DNA from: Pseudomonas iridis | GTDB taxonomy: Bacteria; Pseudomonadota; Gammaproteobacteria; Pseudomonadales; Pseudomonadaceae | Direction of reading: 5' to 3' | Length of the DNA: 64,000 nt | Assembly: GCF_017980685.1 (NCBI RefSeq) | Contig: NZ_JACXXO010000022.1 | Span: forward strand, 19,763-83,762 | Shown here: positions 8,817 to 16,982 of the stretch, piece after piece | Numbering within the stretch: position 1 is the stretch's first letter | Layout of the letters: each line of letters starts with the position of its first letter | Notes under the pieces: model-generated | What the model saw: only the letters and a program-made list of their open reading frames with translations | The model's database searches: none | What the model was told of the DNA's origin: nothing | Program-made: the position numbers and the translations under genes

Positions 8817-9725
8817 TTAAACGCGGGAAGCGAACAGCGCCTGATGATCGCGACACTGCTCTGCGGTCAGCATGAACACGCCATGCCCGCCGCGCGCGAA
8901 TTCCAGCCAGGCAAAATCGACTTCCGGGTACAGCGCCTCAACGTGCACCTGGCTATTGCCGACTTCAACAATCAGCAAACCCTTCTCGGTCAAATGATCC
9001 GCCGCTTCGGCGAGCATCCGTCGTACCAGGTTCAGACCGTCATCACCGCAGGCCAGGCCCAACTCCGGCTCGTGTTGATATTCGTCCGGCATGTCGGCGA
9101 AATCCTCGGCATCCACGTAAGGCGGGTTCGACACGATCAGGTCGAAACGCTGACCCGGCAACCCATCAAAGCCATCGCCCTGCACGGTGTACACGCGCTC
9201 ATCGACGCCGTGACGCTCGATGTTCTGATTGGCCACCTCCAGCGCTTCGAACGACAGATCCGCCAGCACGACTTCAGCGTTCTGGAACTCGTAAGCGCAA
9301 GCGATACCGATGCAACCGGAACCGGTGCACAGGTCAAGAATTCGCGCCGGCTCATCGCCGAACCACGGCGCAAAACGGTTTTCGATCAGCTCGCCAATCG
9401 GCGAACGCGGAATCAACACACGGTCATCGACAATGAAAGACATGCCGCAGAACCACGCTTCACCCAACAGGTATGCGGTTGGAATGCGCTCTTCGATGCG
9501 GCGTTTGAGCAAGCGTTGCAGATTAACCAGTTCATCGTCTTCCAGCGCGCAGTCCAGATAGCTGTCGGCGATTTCCCACGGCAGGTGCAGAGCGCCCAGC
9601 ACCAACTGGCGGGCTTCATCCCACGCGTTGTCGGTGCCATGGCCGAAAAACAGATCCTCCCCATGGAAGCGGCTGACGGCCCAACGGATATGGTCGCGCA
9701 GGGTACGAAGTCGGGAAGTGATCAC
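8817..9725 (-). CDS. prmB: ribosomal protein L3 N5-glutamine methyltransferase
   Basis: SAM-dependent class I methyltransferase (302 residues) that methylates a glutamine of ribosomal protein L3. The SAM-binding motif LDLCTGSGCIGIA lies near residues 138-150 and the glutamine-methyltransferase motif NPPYVDAEDF near 196. PrmB rather than PrmC is indicated by the N-terminus (RLRTLRDHIRWAVSRF) and by the lack of release-factor-neighbour context. The start is GTG at 9725, with CTGGAG about 12 bases upstream. Confidence 0.92.
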   Translation of the reverse strand: MITSRLRTLRDHIRWAVSRFHGEDLFFGHGTDNAWDEARQLVLGALHLPWEIADSYLDCALEDDELVNLQRLLKRRIEERIPTAYLLGEAWFCGMSFIVDDRVLIPRSPIGELIENRFAPWFGDEPARILDLCTGSGCIGIACAYEFQNAEVVLADLSFEALEVANQNIERHGVDERVYTVQGDGFDGLPGQRFDLIVSNPPYVDAEDFADMPDEYQHEPELGLACGDDGLNLVRRMLAEAADHLTEKGLLIVEVGNSQVHVEALYPEVDFAWLEFARGGHGVFMLTAEQCRDHQALFASRV

Positions 9726-9964
9726 GGGGCAGAACTCCAGAAAAAACGACTGGCGATTCTACCAGCCAAAACGCCTCGCGACGACGCAGGAAAAACACCG
9801 GGCCGACCGTAGGAGTGTTCTGTTTTTCTTATCAGCTATTGAACAGAACGTGTAACTTGACAAGGCTGCAGGCCAATAACGACGGTGCCTACGATGGTAG
9901 CGATTCACAGAACCGCTCAGCCAGAGGACAATGCCGCAAAAGCCCCACCCCAAGGAGCCCCAGA

Positions 9965-10555
9965 ATGTCCGTTCCAAAAACGATGTTTCAACTCAGCGGT
10001 CGCGGTTACGCGGCGGCCACACTGAGCCATGCGACCGTGGTCATCATCGATGCCCAGAAAGAATATCTCAGTGGCCCGCTGGCCCTGAGCGGCATGGACG
10101 CGGCCGTCGCAAACATCAAACAAGTGGTCGCGGCCGCCCGTGCCGCCGGTCGGCCGATCGTGCACGTGCGTCACCTTGGCACCGTCGGTGGCCTGTTCGA
10201 CCCGCAAGGCGAACGCGGCGAATTCATCCCTGGCCTCGAGCCGCAGGGTGACGAAACCATCATCGGCAAACTGCTGCCGAGCGCCTTTCACGGCACCGAA
10301 TTGCTCGATCGCCTGCAAAACCTTGGCTCGCTGGACCTGATCGTTTGCGGCTTCATGAGCCATTCCAGCGTCAGTACCACCGTGCGTGCAGCGAAGAACC
10401 TGGGTTTCCGCTGCACCCTGGTTGAAGATGCCTGCGCCACCCGTGACTTGCCCTTCAAGGGCCGTGTGCTGAGCGCCGAACGCGTGCAGGAGGCGGAAAT
10501 GGCGATCATGGCCGACAACTTCGCCACCCTCGCCTTGACTCAAGAACTGATCTGA
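9965..10555 (+). CDS. isochorismatase/cysteine-hydrolase-fold protein lacking the catalytic Cys
   Basis: A 196-residue member of the isochorismatase-like hydrolase fold. Asp29 (VVIIDAQKEY) and Lys102 (IIGKLLPSAF) of the usual Asp-Lys-Cys triad are present, but the residue aligned with the nucleophile is Ser135 (GFMSHSSVSTTV). Cys-dependent amidohydrolase chemistry is therefore doubtful; true isochorismatases also lack this Cys but have Gly there. The ATG at 9965 follows a good AAGGAG. It is monocistronic and followed by a GATGAGCGG/CCGCTCATC hairpin at 10565-10591 without a T run. Function unknown. Confidence 0.8.
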   Translation: MSVPKTMFQLSGRGYAAATLSHATVVIIDAQKEYLSGPLALSGMDAAVANIKQVVAAARAAGRPIVHVRHLGTVGGLFDPQGERGEFIPGLEPQGDETIIGKLLPSAFHGTELLDRLQNLGSLDLIVCGFMSHSSVSTTVRAAKNLGFRCTLVEDACATRDLPFKGRVLSAERVQEAEMAIMADNFATLALTQELI

Positions 10556-10686
10556 TCGCCGCTTGATGAGCGGCTCATGCCGCCGCTCATCCGCAAAAGC
10601 CTCTCATTTGCCGCAAATGCCATAGCCTCAGGAACAACCCGGTCAACTCCCGGTCGAAGGGCCGATACCCATTGAGGAAGGTCGGA

Positions 10687-11007
10687 ATGAAGTTATCCGA
10701 TGGATTTGACGCACGCCGCTTGCGGCCCAAAGGCCAAAGCAACTGGCGTTTTCGTTTCGGTGCAGCGTTCGCCGCCATTCTGGCGACGTTTGGCGTGCTG
10801 CTGGCGATGGCCGGTGCTGCCAGCCTGCTGGGACGCCCGCCGGCGCTCGGTGACTTGAACGCCACGCCTATGGGCTCGGCGATCATTCTGGCGGTCGGTT
10901 TGCTGTTTCTGTATTTCGGTGTCGCCCTGTGGCGTCGCTGCCGCCGCCGCGCACGGCAATCGAGGGAACTGAACATGTCCCCGCACCTGATGAAAAAACA
11001 CGACTGA
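10687..11007 (+). CDS. small membrane protein, hypothetical
   Basis: A 106-residue protein with two predicted membrane helices (about residues 24-48 and 63-83) and an Arg-rich patch after the second (WRRCRRRARQSRE), so the C-terminus should lie in the cytoplasm. ATG at 10687 with AGGAAGG six bases upstream. Family not recognised. Followed directly by a terminator. Confidence 0.7.
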   Translation: MKLSDGFDARRLRPKGQSNWRFRFGAAFAAILATFGVLLAMAGAASLLGRPPALGDLNATPMGSAIILAVGLLFLYFGVALWRRCRRRARQSRELNMSPHLMKKHD

Positions 11008-11010
11008 TCG

Positions 11011-11042
11011 ACGGCCTGGCTTTTTGCCGGGCCGTTTTGTTT
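11011..11042 (+). terminator. rho-independent terminator
   Basis: ACGGCCTGGC (11011-11020) pairs with GCCGGGCCGT (11026-11035) around a T5 loop, with one mismatch, followed by TTTGTTT. It ends the small membrane protein gene. Confidence 0.8.
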
Positions 11043-11080
11043 CGACTTGGGTAAACTGGCCGCCCTTCGCGGAGGCTGAC

Positions 11081-11638
11081 ATGCAAGACGACGATTTTTC
11101 CCTGTTCAAAAACGAGCTGCGCGGCGTCAAGCCGATCAAGCACGATCGCGCCGACACCGGCAAACCCAAGACTGACCGCGCACAGATCGCCAAGCTGCGC
11201 CAATCGGCTACCGTGCGCACCGACCAGGCGACCGTTGACGGTCTGTCGGATCAGTTCGTGATCGATGTAGGTCCGGAAGACGAGTTGATGTGGTCCCGGG
11301 ACGGGGTTCAGGAAAGTCAGATGCGCAAGCTCAAGGTCGGGCAGATCCCGTTCGAAGGCAGCCTCGACCTGCACGGCATGAACGTGGAAAAGGCCCGGGA
11401 AACGCTATGGGCGTTTCTCGCCGAGGCGACCAGATTCGAAATTCGCTGCGTGCGCGTCACCCACGGCAAGGCTGTGCGGCTGGACGGCAAGCGGCCGATG
11501 ATCAAAAGCCACGTCAACACCTGGCTGCGCCAGCACGCGCAAGTGCTGGGATTCTGCTCGTGCCAGGCCAAACATGGCGGCGCCGGCGCGGTTTACGTGA
11601 TGCTCAAACGCACCATGATGGAAGGCCGCGACGAATAA
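11081..11638 (+). CDS. Smr-domain protein (SmrA-like)
   Basis: A 185-residue stand-alone Smr (small MutS-related) domain protein. The C-terminal half holds the Smr signatures LDLHGMNVEKA (near residues 92-102) and THGKAVR (near 125), plus the HGGAGAVYVML end motif. Smr domains are nicking or RNA/DNA endonuclease modules in characterised proteins. The N-terminal about 80 residues are charged and low in structure. GGAGG lies 5 bases before ATG 11081. It is 77 bases upstream of folE in the same direction and may be co-transcribed. Confidence 0.9.
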   Translation: MQDDDFSLFKNELRGVKPIKHDRADTGKPKTDRAQIAKLRQSATVRTDQATVDGLSDQFVIDVGPEDELMWSRDGVQESQMRKLKVGQIPFEGSLDLHGMNVEKARETLWAFLAEATRFEIRCVRVTHGKAVRLDGKRPMIKSHVNTWLRQHAQVLGFCSCQAKHGGAGAVYVMLKRTMMEGRDE

Positions 11639-11715
11639 TCGCGTTACACCGAACTTGCAGGGGCGTGTCCGCCACCGTACCCTTGCTCTTTGCGAAAATC
11701 CCCACAGGTAGTTTC

Positions 11716-12261
11716 ATGTCCCTGGAACAGAATTACACCGCGATTCTCGGCCAATTGGGCGAGGACGTCTCCCGCGAGGGCCTGCTCGACACGCCAAAGC
11801 GTGCCGCCAAAGCCATGCAGTACCTCTGCCGCGGTTACGAACAGACGCTTGAAGAGGTCACCAACGGTGCCCTCTTCAGCTCAGACAACAGCGAAATGGT
11901 GCTGGTCAAGGACATCGAGTTGTACTCGCTGTGCGAACATCACTTGCTGCCGTTTATCGGCAAGGCTCACGTCGCGTATATCCCGAGCGGCAAAGTGCTG
12001 GGCCTGTCGAAGGTTGCGCGCATTGTCGACATGTACGCCCGTCGCCTGCAGATTCAGGAAAACCTCAGCCGCCAGATCGCCGACGCGGTTCAGCAAGTCA
12101 CAGGCGCCCTGGGCGTTGCGGTGGTGATCGAGGCCAAGCACATGTGCATGATGATGCGCGGTGTCGAGAAACAGAATTCGTCGATGATCACTTCGGTGAT
12201 GCTCGGTGAGTTCCGTGAAAACGCAGCGACTCGCAGCGAATTCCTCAGCCTGATCAAGTAA
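11716..12261 (+). CDS. folE: GTP cyclohydrolase I, type IA
   Basis: First enzyme of tetrahydrofolate (and pterin) synthesis, making dihydroneopterin triphosphate from GTP. It has 181 residues, typical of the short bacterial form. The zinc ligands appear in LCEHHLLPFIGKAHVAYIP and the later MCMMMRG, and the substrate loop SKVARIVDMYARRLQIQE is intact. ATG at 11716. A terminator follows directly. Confidence 0.96.
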   Translation: MSLEQNYTAILGQLGEDVSREGLLDTPKRAAKAMQYLCRGYEQTLEEVTNGALFSSDNSEMVLVKDIELYSLCEHHLLPFIGKAHVAYIPSGKVLGLSKVARIVDMYARRLQIQENLSRQIADAVQQVTGALGVAVVIEAKHMCMMMRGVEKQNSSMITSVMLGEFRENAATRSEFLSLIK

Positions 12262-12270
12262 CTCGTCACA

Positions 12271-12303
12271 CAAAAAACCCGGCGTTGATCGCCGGTTTTT
12301 TTT
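12271..12303 (+). terminator. rho-independent terminator after folE
   Basis: ACCCGGCG pairs with CGCCGGTT around TTGAT, followed by eight T. Confidence 0.9.
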
Positions 12304-12364
12304 CGCCCGTGAAAAATCGGGTAAGCTGCGCGCCTTTCTCTATGTGCACCGTGAGGCTTTCAAC

Positions 12365-12736
12365 GTGTTCGTCAAAGCGCTTCGTGTCGGCCTCGGCCAA
12401 CTGGTTATTTTCGTCGACTTCATCACCCGTCCGGGCAAGAAACAGCGCCCCGCCGCTGCTCAGGCGCAAGTCGATGCGGCTGCCAAAGACCTGACCCTGT
12501 ACCAATTCCACGCCTGCCCGTTCTGTGTAAAAACCCGTCGCAGCTTGCGTCGTTTGAACGTGCCGGTGGCGTTGAAGGATGCGAAGAACAACGAGAAGGA
12601 TCGCCAGACGCTGCTGGAACAGGGCGGCCGGATCAAAGTGCCGTGCCTGCGCATTGAAGAGAATGGGCAGACGACCTGGATGTATGAGTCCAAGGTGATT
12701 ATTGATTATCTGAATAAGCGGTTTGCGGCGGTCTGA
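12365..12736 (+). CDS. glutaredoxin family protein
   Basis: A 123-residue thioredoxin-fold protein. The redox motif CPFC (HACPFCVKTRR) lies near residue 50, followed by the cis-Pro segment KVPCLRI and a C-terminal helix. The first 25-30 residues are hydrophobic (KALRVGLGQLVIFVDFITRP) and may anchor it to the inner membrane. I chose GTG at 12365 because it gives the (M)FVKALRVGLGQL start I know from this Pseudomonas family; an upstream ATG at 12344 would add seven residues. Confidence 0.85.
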   Translation: MFVKALRVGLGQLVIFVDFITRPGKKQRPAAAQAQVDAAAKDLTLYQFHACPFCVKTRRSLRRLNVPVALKDAKNNEKDRQTLLEQGGRIKVPCLRIEENGQTTWMYESKVIIDYLNKRFAAV

Positions 12737-12755
12737 TGGATTGTGGTGTTGCTGA

Positions 12756-12839
12756 TGGCCTCATCGCTGGCAAGCCACCCACAAGTTCTGTGAACGCCAC
12801 AGATCACTGTGGGAGCTGGCTTGCCAGCGATGAGGCCAG
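12756..12839. repeat. REP/BIME element, CGCTGGCAAGCCAGCTCCCAC type
   Basis: Inverted pair of TGGCCTCATCGCTGGCAAGCC units around a central spacer. Similar elements lie at 14602, 34330, 36324, 39969 and 50591. Confidence 0.85.
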
Positions 12840-12865
12840 TAAAGACACCGCAAATCCCAGCCATA

Positions 12866-12898
12866 AATAAACCGGCCCTCGAGCCGGTTTATCTGTTT
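12866..12898. terminator. bidirectional terminator between glutaredoxin and aminotransferase genes
   Basis: AAACCGGC pairs with GCCGGTTT around CCTCGA, with TTTATCTGTTTTT downstream on the plus strand and TTTATTTAT on the minus strand. It lies just beyond the stop of the convergent aminotransferase gene. Confidence 0.75.
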
Positions 12899-12899
12899 T

Positions 12900-14066
12900 T
12901 CAGGCCGCTTTTTCTATCTGCGCCTGGCGCACCACCGCCGCCAATCGCTTCAGCCCTTCATCCAGTCGCGCCGGATCGATGTGGCTGAAATTCAAACGCA
13001 AATGCCCATGATGATTGTCCGGCTCCGGGAAAAACGGCTCGCCCGGCATAAACGCCACGTCATTGGCCAACGCTTGGTTGAGCAACGTGCGCGTGTCCAG
13101 CGGTTGTTTCAACGTCAGCCAGAAAAACAGCCCACCCTGCGGCACATCCCAGTCGGCCAGATCGGCAAAGTGCATGTGCAGCGCCGCTTGAAAGCCATCG
13201 CGACGCTCACGGTAGAAGCTGCGCAACTCATTTAAATGCTGCTGATATTTCTCGCTGCCGATCCACTGCAACGCCTGCCACTGGCCGATGCGATTGGTGT
13301 GCAGGTCCGCTGATTGCTTGAGTTTGAGCAGATGCGGGAACAGGTCAGGGCTGGCGATCAGGTAGCCGACGCGCAAACCCGGCAGGAGCGTTTTCGACAC
13401 GGTGCCGGTGTAGATCCAGCTGGAGGTCTTCAGGCGTGCGGCGATCGGCTTGGCGCTGCCGCCGTCGAACGTCAGTTCGCGGTACGGCTCGTCTTCGATC
13501 AGGGTCACGCCGAATTCGTCGAGCAAAGCGGCGACCGCTGCGCGTTTGGCTTCGCTGTAGCGCACGGCAGACGGGTTCTGGAACGTCGGGATCAGATAGA
13601 TGAACGCCGGACGATGCTGTTCCAGGCGAGTGCGCAGTTGCGCAAGGTTCGGGCCGTCGGCCTCCTGCTGCACAGTCAGGCAATCAGCGCCGAACAGCTG
13701 GAAGATCTGCAATGCAGCCAGGTAAGTCGGCGCCTCCAGCAGAATCTCGGTGCCTTTGTCGATGTACAGCTTTGCCGCCAGATCCAGCGTTTGCTGAGAG
13801 CCGCTGACCACCAGCACCTGACTTGCGTCGCAGGCCAGCCCCAACGCCCTCGCCTCAGCCGCCAAGGCTTCACGCAATGCTGGCTCGCCCTCGCTCATAC
13901 CGTACTGACCGAGCGACAAGGGCATGTCGGCCCATTCGACTTTCGGCAGCATCGCTTCTGCCGGCAGGCCGCCGGCGAACGACATCACTTCCGGGCGCTG
14001 GGCTGCGGCGAGGATTTCACGGATCAGAGAACTTTTAAGGCGCGAGACACGTTCGGAAAAAGCCAT
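12900..14066 (-). CDS. PLP-dependent aminotransferase, class I/II fold (2-aminoadipate-type)
   Basis: A 388-residue fold-type I aminotransferase of the MocR/LysN-related branch, without an N-terminal GntR domain. The start SLIREILAAAQRPEVMSFAGGLPAEAMLP is typical; the PLP lysine is in GTVSKTLLPGLRVGY, PLP contacts are in PTFQNPSAVRY and IEDEPYREL, and the carboxylate-binding Arg is in HLRLNFSH. The ATG at 14066 gives the family start MAFSERVSRLKSS; a TTG 13 codons upstream is possible. It is divergent from a MarR-type regulator with paired palindromes between them, so the regulator probably controls it. The amino donor is unknown. Confidence 0.85.
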   Translation of the reverse strand: MAFSERVSRLKSSLIREILAAAQRPEVMSFAGGLPAEAMLPKVEWADMPLSLGQYGMSEGEPALREALAAEARALGLACDASQVLVVSGSQQTLDLAAKLYIDKGTEILLEAPTYLAALQIFQLFGADCLTVQQEADGPNLAQLRTRLEQHRPAFIYLIPTFQNPSAVRYSEAKRAAVAALLDEFGVTLIEDEPYRELTFDGGSAKPIAARLKTSSWIYTGTVSKTLLPGLRVGYLIASPDLFPHLLKLKQSADLHTNRIGQWQALQWIGSEKYQQHLNELRSFYRERRDGFQAALHMHFADLADWDVPQGGLFFWLTLKQPLDTRTLLNQALANDVAFMPGEPFFPEPDNHHGHLRLNFSHIDPARLDEGLKRLAAVVRQAQIEKAA

Positions 14067-14100
14067 GGAGGTCACCGGTAGCAAGGCGTGTGAAAAATGA

Positions 14101-14157
14101 GTCAAACTTGTTGACTGAAACTACGACAGCTTGAGCGAGTACGTCAACATGCTTGAC
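14101..14157. promoter_or_regulatory. paired palindromes, probable operators of the MarR-type regulator
   Basis: The palindrome GTCAA-N5-TTGAC occurs at 14101-14115 and again at 14143-14157, with centres 42 bases apart (four helical turns). The second copy contains the regulator's ATG at 14149. Symmetric sites with this layout suit a dimeric winged-helix repressor acting on both divergent genes. Confidence 0.65.
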
Positions 14158-14595
14158 CTTAAAAACCCCAGCAGTCAGCAGCAGGCCATGGAAGCGTTTT
14201 TCTTCGGTTATCAGGCGTTCACCGCCAAGGCTGACGAAATGCTCGAGCGCCGAGGCTTGTCACGGGTGCATCAGCGCATTGTGTTTTTCATCGCCCGCTA
14301 CCCGAATCTGAGCGTCAAGGAACTGCTGGCCTTGCTGGGCGTGAGCAAGCAGGCGCTGAACATGCCGTTGCGCCAATTGCAGGAAATGCATCTGGTGGAC
14401 AGCGTCGCGTCAGAGACGGATAAGCGTAAACGCCTGCTGGCGTTGACCGCCGAAGGCGCGAAATTTGAACAGACGTTACGGCGTGAGCAGGTGAAGCTGC
14501 TGGAGCGGGTGTTTGCCGAGGCTGGGGAGGCTGCGGTGAATGGCTGGTTGGCGGTGAATCTGGCGCTGGGGGACAGTCGGGCGGTTTTTGATTGA
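14149..14595 (+). CDS. MarR-family transcriptional regulator
   Basis: A 148-residue winged-helix protein. The helix-turn-helix is readable in LSVKELLALLGVSKQALNMPLRQLQ (helix 3 and recognition helix), followed by the wing DSVASETDKRKRLLALTAEG. ATG at 14149 is preferred; a TTG at 14131 would add six residues. It is divergent from the aminotransferase gene, which is its likely target together with itself. The inducing ligand is unknown. Confidence 0.88.
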   Translation: MLDLKNPSSQQQAMEAFFFGYQAFTAKADEMLERRGLSRVHQRIVFFIARYPNLSVKELLALLGVSKQALNMPLRQLQEMHLVDSVASETDKRKRLLALTAEGAKFEQTLRREQVKLLERVFAEAGEAAVNGWLAVNLALGDSRAVFD

Positions 14596-14601
14596 CTGTC
14601 C

Positions 14602-14706
14602 TGGCCTCATCGCAGGCAAGCCAGCTCCCACAGGGTTATGAGCTGACCACAAAAATCAGATCCACAAATAAACACTGTGGGCGCTGGCTCACCTGCGATG
14701 AGGCCG
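14602..14706. repeat. REP/BIME element, variant
   Basis: Inverted pair: GGCCTCATCGCAGGCAAGCC on one side, its degenerate complement ending CACCTGCGATGAGGCC on the other. Confidence 0.8.
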
Positions 14707-14771
14707 ACAAAGTCGATATATCCCTATCGACGGACTTTTCGTAAACAAAATAAAAAACAATATTTGCTTTA

Positions 14772-14783
14772 TTTGTACACAAA
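14772..14783. promoter_or_regulatory. operator-like site TTTGTACACAAA upstream of purine permease
   Basis: Inverted repeat TTTGT-AC-ACAAA, 130 bases before the permease start in an AT-rich promoter zone. It shares the core TTGTACACAA with a site at 31486-31497 in the urate gene region, and differs by one base from TTGTATACAA at 31693-31702. The form suits a GntR-family dimer. Confidence 0.5.
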
Positions 14784-14912
14784 AGCATAATCCACAGCGT
14801 GCGAGTTCCTGACCGCATGGTCAACAAATTCGCGTATGCCTCAAAGGGCCGCTGCCACCCCTCATGGGTCCGGCCCTGGAAATAACAATAAAACTCTTGA
14901 GGAGTACTCGCT

Positions 14913-16262
14913 GTGGAAAGCCGCAAATCCGAAGCATCGACGCTGGATCTCACGCCGCCAATACGCACTGGCTTGCTTGAGCGCCTGTTTAAACTCAGCT
15001 TGCATGGCACCACGGTGAAGACCGAGCTGATTGCCGGTCTGACAACCTTCATCACCATGGCTTACATCATCTTCGTCAACCCCAACATCATGGCCGATGC
15101 CGGGATTGACCACGGTGCCGCCTTCGTCGCCACCTGTATCGCCGCTGCACTGGGCTGCCTGTTGATGGGCCTGTACGCCAACTGGCCGGTGGGTCTGGCA
15201 CCGGGCATGGGCCTCAACGCGTTTTTCACTTACACCGTGGTCGGCACCATGGGCTACAACTGGGAAACCGCCCTCGGTGCGGTGTTTGTCTCGGGTGTGT
15301 TGTTCATGATTCTGACCTTCTCGCGGATTCGCGAATGGCTGCTAAACAGCATTCCGGTCAGCCTGCGCCACGCGATGGGCGCCGGTGTCGGTTTGTTTCT
15401 CGGGCTGATCGGTTTGAAAACCGCTGGCATCGTTGTCGATAGTCCGGCGACTCTGCTCAAACTGGGCTCCCTGCATGAAGCTGGCCCCCTGCTCGCCGCG
15501 GTCTGCTTCCTGATGATCGCAATTCTCAGCTACCACCGCGTTTTTGGCGCGATCCTCATCAGCATCATCACCGTCACCTTGGCCGGTTGGGGCCTGGGCC
15601 TTGTGCACTATCAAGGCATCATGTCCGCCCCGCCAAGCCTGGCACCGACCTGGATGGCGATGAATGTGGCCGGTGTCTTCAACGTCAGCATGATCAGCGT
15701 GGTCCTCGCTTTCCTCTTCGTGCACATGTTCGACACCGCCGGCACCCTGATGGGTGTTGCCCAGCGTGCCAATCTGGTGAACGCTGACGGTCGCATCGAA
15801 AACCTCTCCCGCGCCATGAAAGCCGACAGTGCTTCCAGCGTATTCGGCGCCGTGGTGGGTGTTCCGCCCGTCACCAGTTATGTGGAAAGTGCCGCTGGCG
15901 TGGCCGCTGGTGGTCGGACTGGTCTTACCGCCGTCACTGTAGGTGTGCTATTTATAGCGGCGATGTTTTTTGCACCGCTGGCCGGCATGATTCCCGCCTA
16001 CGCCACCGCCGGTGCATTGATCTACGTTGCAATGCTGATGATGGGCAGCATGGCCCACATCGAGTGGGACGAAGCCACCGATGCCATTCCGGCCATCGTC
16101 ACCGCGATCATGATGCCGCTGACGTTTTCGGTCGCTGACGGTATCGCGCTGGGCTTCATCACCTATGTGGCGCTGAAGGCCGGCACCGGCAAGTTCAAGG
16201 AAATCTCCGTCAGCCTGTGGGTGCTCTGCGCGATCTTCTTCGCCAAGTTCATCTTCCTGTAA
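14913..16262 (+). CDS. NCS2/AzgA-family purine permease
   Basis: A 449-residue, multi-helix membrane protein of the AzgA-like adenine/guanine/hypoxanthine permease group (GhxP/AdeP type). Diagnostic stretches are TELIAGLTTFITMAYIIFVNP near residues 38-58, GLAPGMGLNAFFTYTVV near 93-109, FVHMFDTAGTLMGVA in the middle and VVGVPPVTSYVESAAGVAAGGRTGL. It starts at GTG 14913 after TTGAGGAG. An operator-like site shared with the urate catabolic genes lies upstream, which suggests joint control with purine breakdown. Confidence 0.92.
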   Translation: MESRKSEASTLDLTPPIRTGLLERLFKLSLHGTTVKTELIAGLTTFITMAYIIFVNPNIMADAGIDHGAAFVATCIAAALGCLLMGLYANWPVGLAPGMGLNAFFTYTVVGTMGYNWETALGAVFVSGVLFMILTFSRIREWLLNSIPVSLRHAMGAGVGLFLGLIGLKTAGIVVDSPATLLKLGSLHEAGPLLAAVCFLMIAILSYHRVFGAILISIITVTLAGWGLGLVHYQGIMSAPPSLAPTWMAMNVAGVFNVSMISVVLAFLFVHMFDTAGTLMGVAQRANLVNADGRIENLSRAMKADSASSVFGAVVGVPPVTSYVESAAGVAAGGRTGLTAVTVGVLFIAAMFFAPLAGMIPAYATAGALIYVAMLMMGSMAHIEWDEATDAIPAIVTAIMMPLTFSVADGIALGFITYVALKAGTGKFKEISVSLWVLCAIFFAKFIFL

Positions 16263-16287
16263 GCGGCACGCGGTTCAGGCTTCAAAA

Positions 16288-16316
16288 CGGCCTCACCCTC
16301 GCGGGTGGGGCTTTTG
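16288..16316 (+). terminator. rho-independent terminator after purine permease
   Basis: GCCTCACCC (16291-16299) pairs with GGGTGGGGC (16304-16312) around TCGC, with one wobble pair, followed by TTTT. Confidence 0.75.
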
Positions 16317-16346
16317 CACATTCGTGAATACAACAAAAAGGAGCAA

Positions 16347-16982
16347 ATGATGAGTCTGGAAACCTGGCTGCTGTTCAGCGGCGCTGCGCTGGTGGTGATC
16401 CTTATTCCGGGGCCACTGTCGTTGCTGATGATCAGCAACAGCCTGAATTACGGTTTGCGTCGTTCCTACCCGGCGTTTCTCGGCGGCGTGTTTGCCTCGA
16501 TCTGTTTGCTCAGTGCTTCTGCGCTGGGTCTGGGCGCCCTGCTGCTGGCATCGGAAAAACTTTTCAGCGCGCTGAAAATCGTCGGCGCGATCTATCTGTT
16601 CTACCTCGCTTGGCAGAGCTGGCAGCAATCGCGCCAGCCCTCGGTGGCCACCGAAGTGCCGCAAGCCGCGCCGGTTCCCAGATTCCGCGCCTTGTTCGGT
16701 CGCGCCTTCGTGCTCGGCGCCAGCAACCCGAAAGACATTCTGTTCTTTGCCGCCTTCCTCCCGCAGTTTCTCAGCGCCGAGCAAGCGTTTCTCCCGCAAC
16801 TGCTGGTCATGATCGCGACCTGGACGGTGCTGGATCTGCTGTGCAAATTGGCCTACGGATTGAGTGCCCACGGTGCAGCTCGATACCTGCGCAGCGGCAA
16901 GGGGCAGAGCTGGTTCAACCGCATCAGCGCAGGATTGTTCGGCGGAGCGGGCGCGGCTTCCCTGCTTGGCAGCCATTCCTGA
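16347..16982 (+). CDS. LysE/RhtB-family amino-acid exporter
   Basis: A 211-residue inner-membrane protein with about six helices. The N-terminal family signature VVILIPGPLSLLMISNSLNYGLRRS and the mid-protein LGASNPKDILFFAAFLPQF are typical of RhtB-type exporters. ATG at 16347 (a second ATG follows directly) with AAGGAG six bases upstream. The exported compound cannot be told. A 16-base palindrome ATCCGTG-TG-CACGGAT flanked by CTGCTG/CAGCAG (17011-17043) forms a hairpin after the gene, but without a T run. Confidence 0.88.
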   Translation: MMSLETWLLFSGAALVVILIPGPLSLLMISNSLNYGLRRSYPAFLGGVFASICLLSASALGLGALLLASEKLFSALKIVGAIYLFYLAWQSWQQSRQPSVATEVPQAAPVPRFRALFGRAFVLGASNPKDILFFAAFLPQFLSAEQAFLPQLLVMIATWTVLDLLCKLAYGLSAHGAARYLRSGKGQSWFNRISAGLFGGAGAASLLGSHS

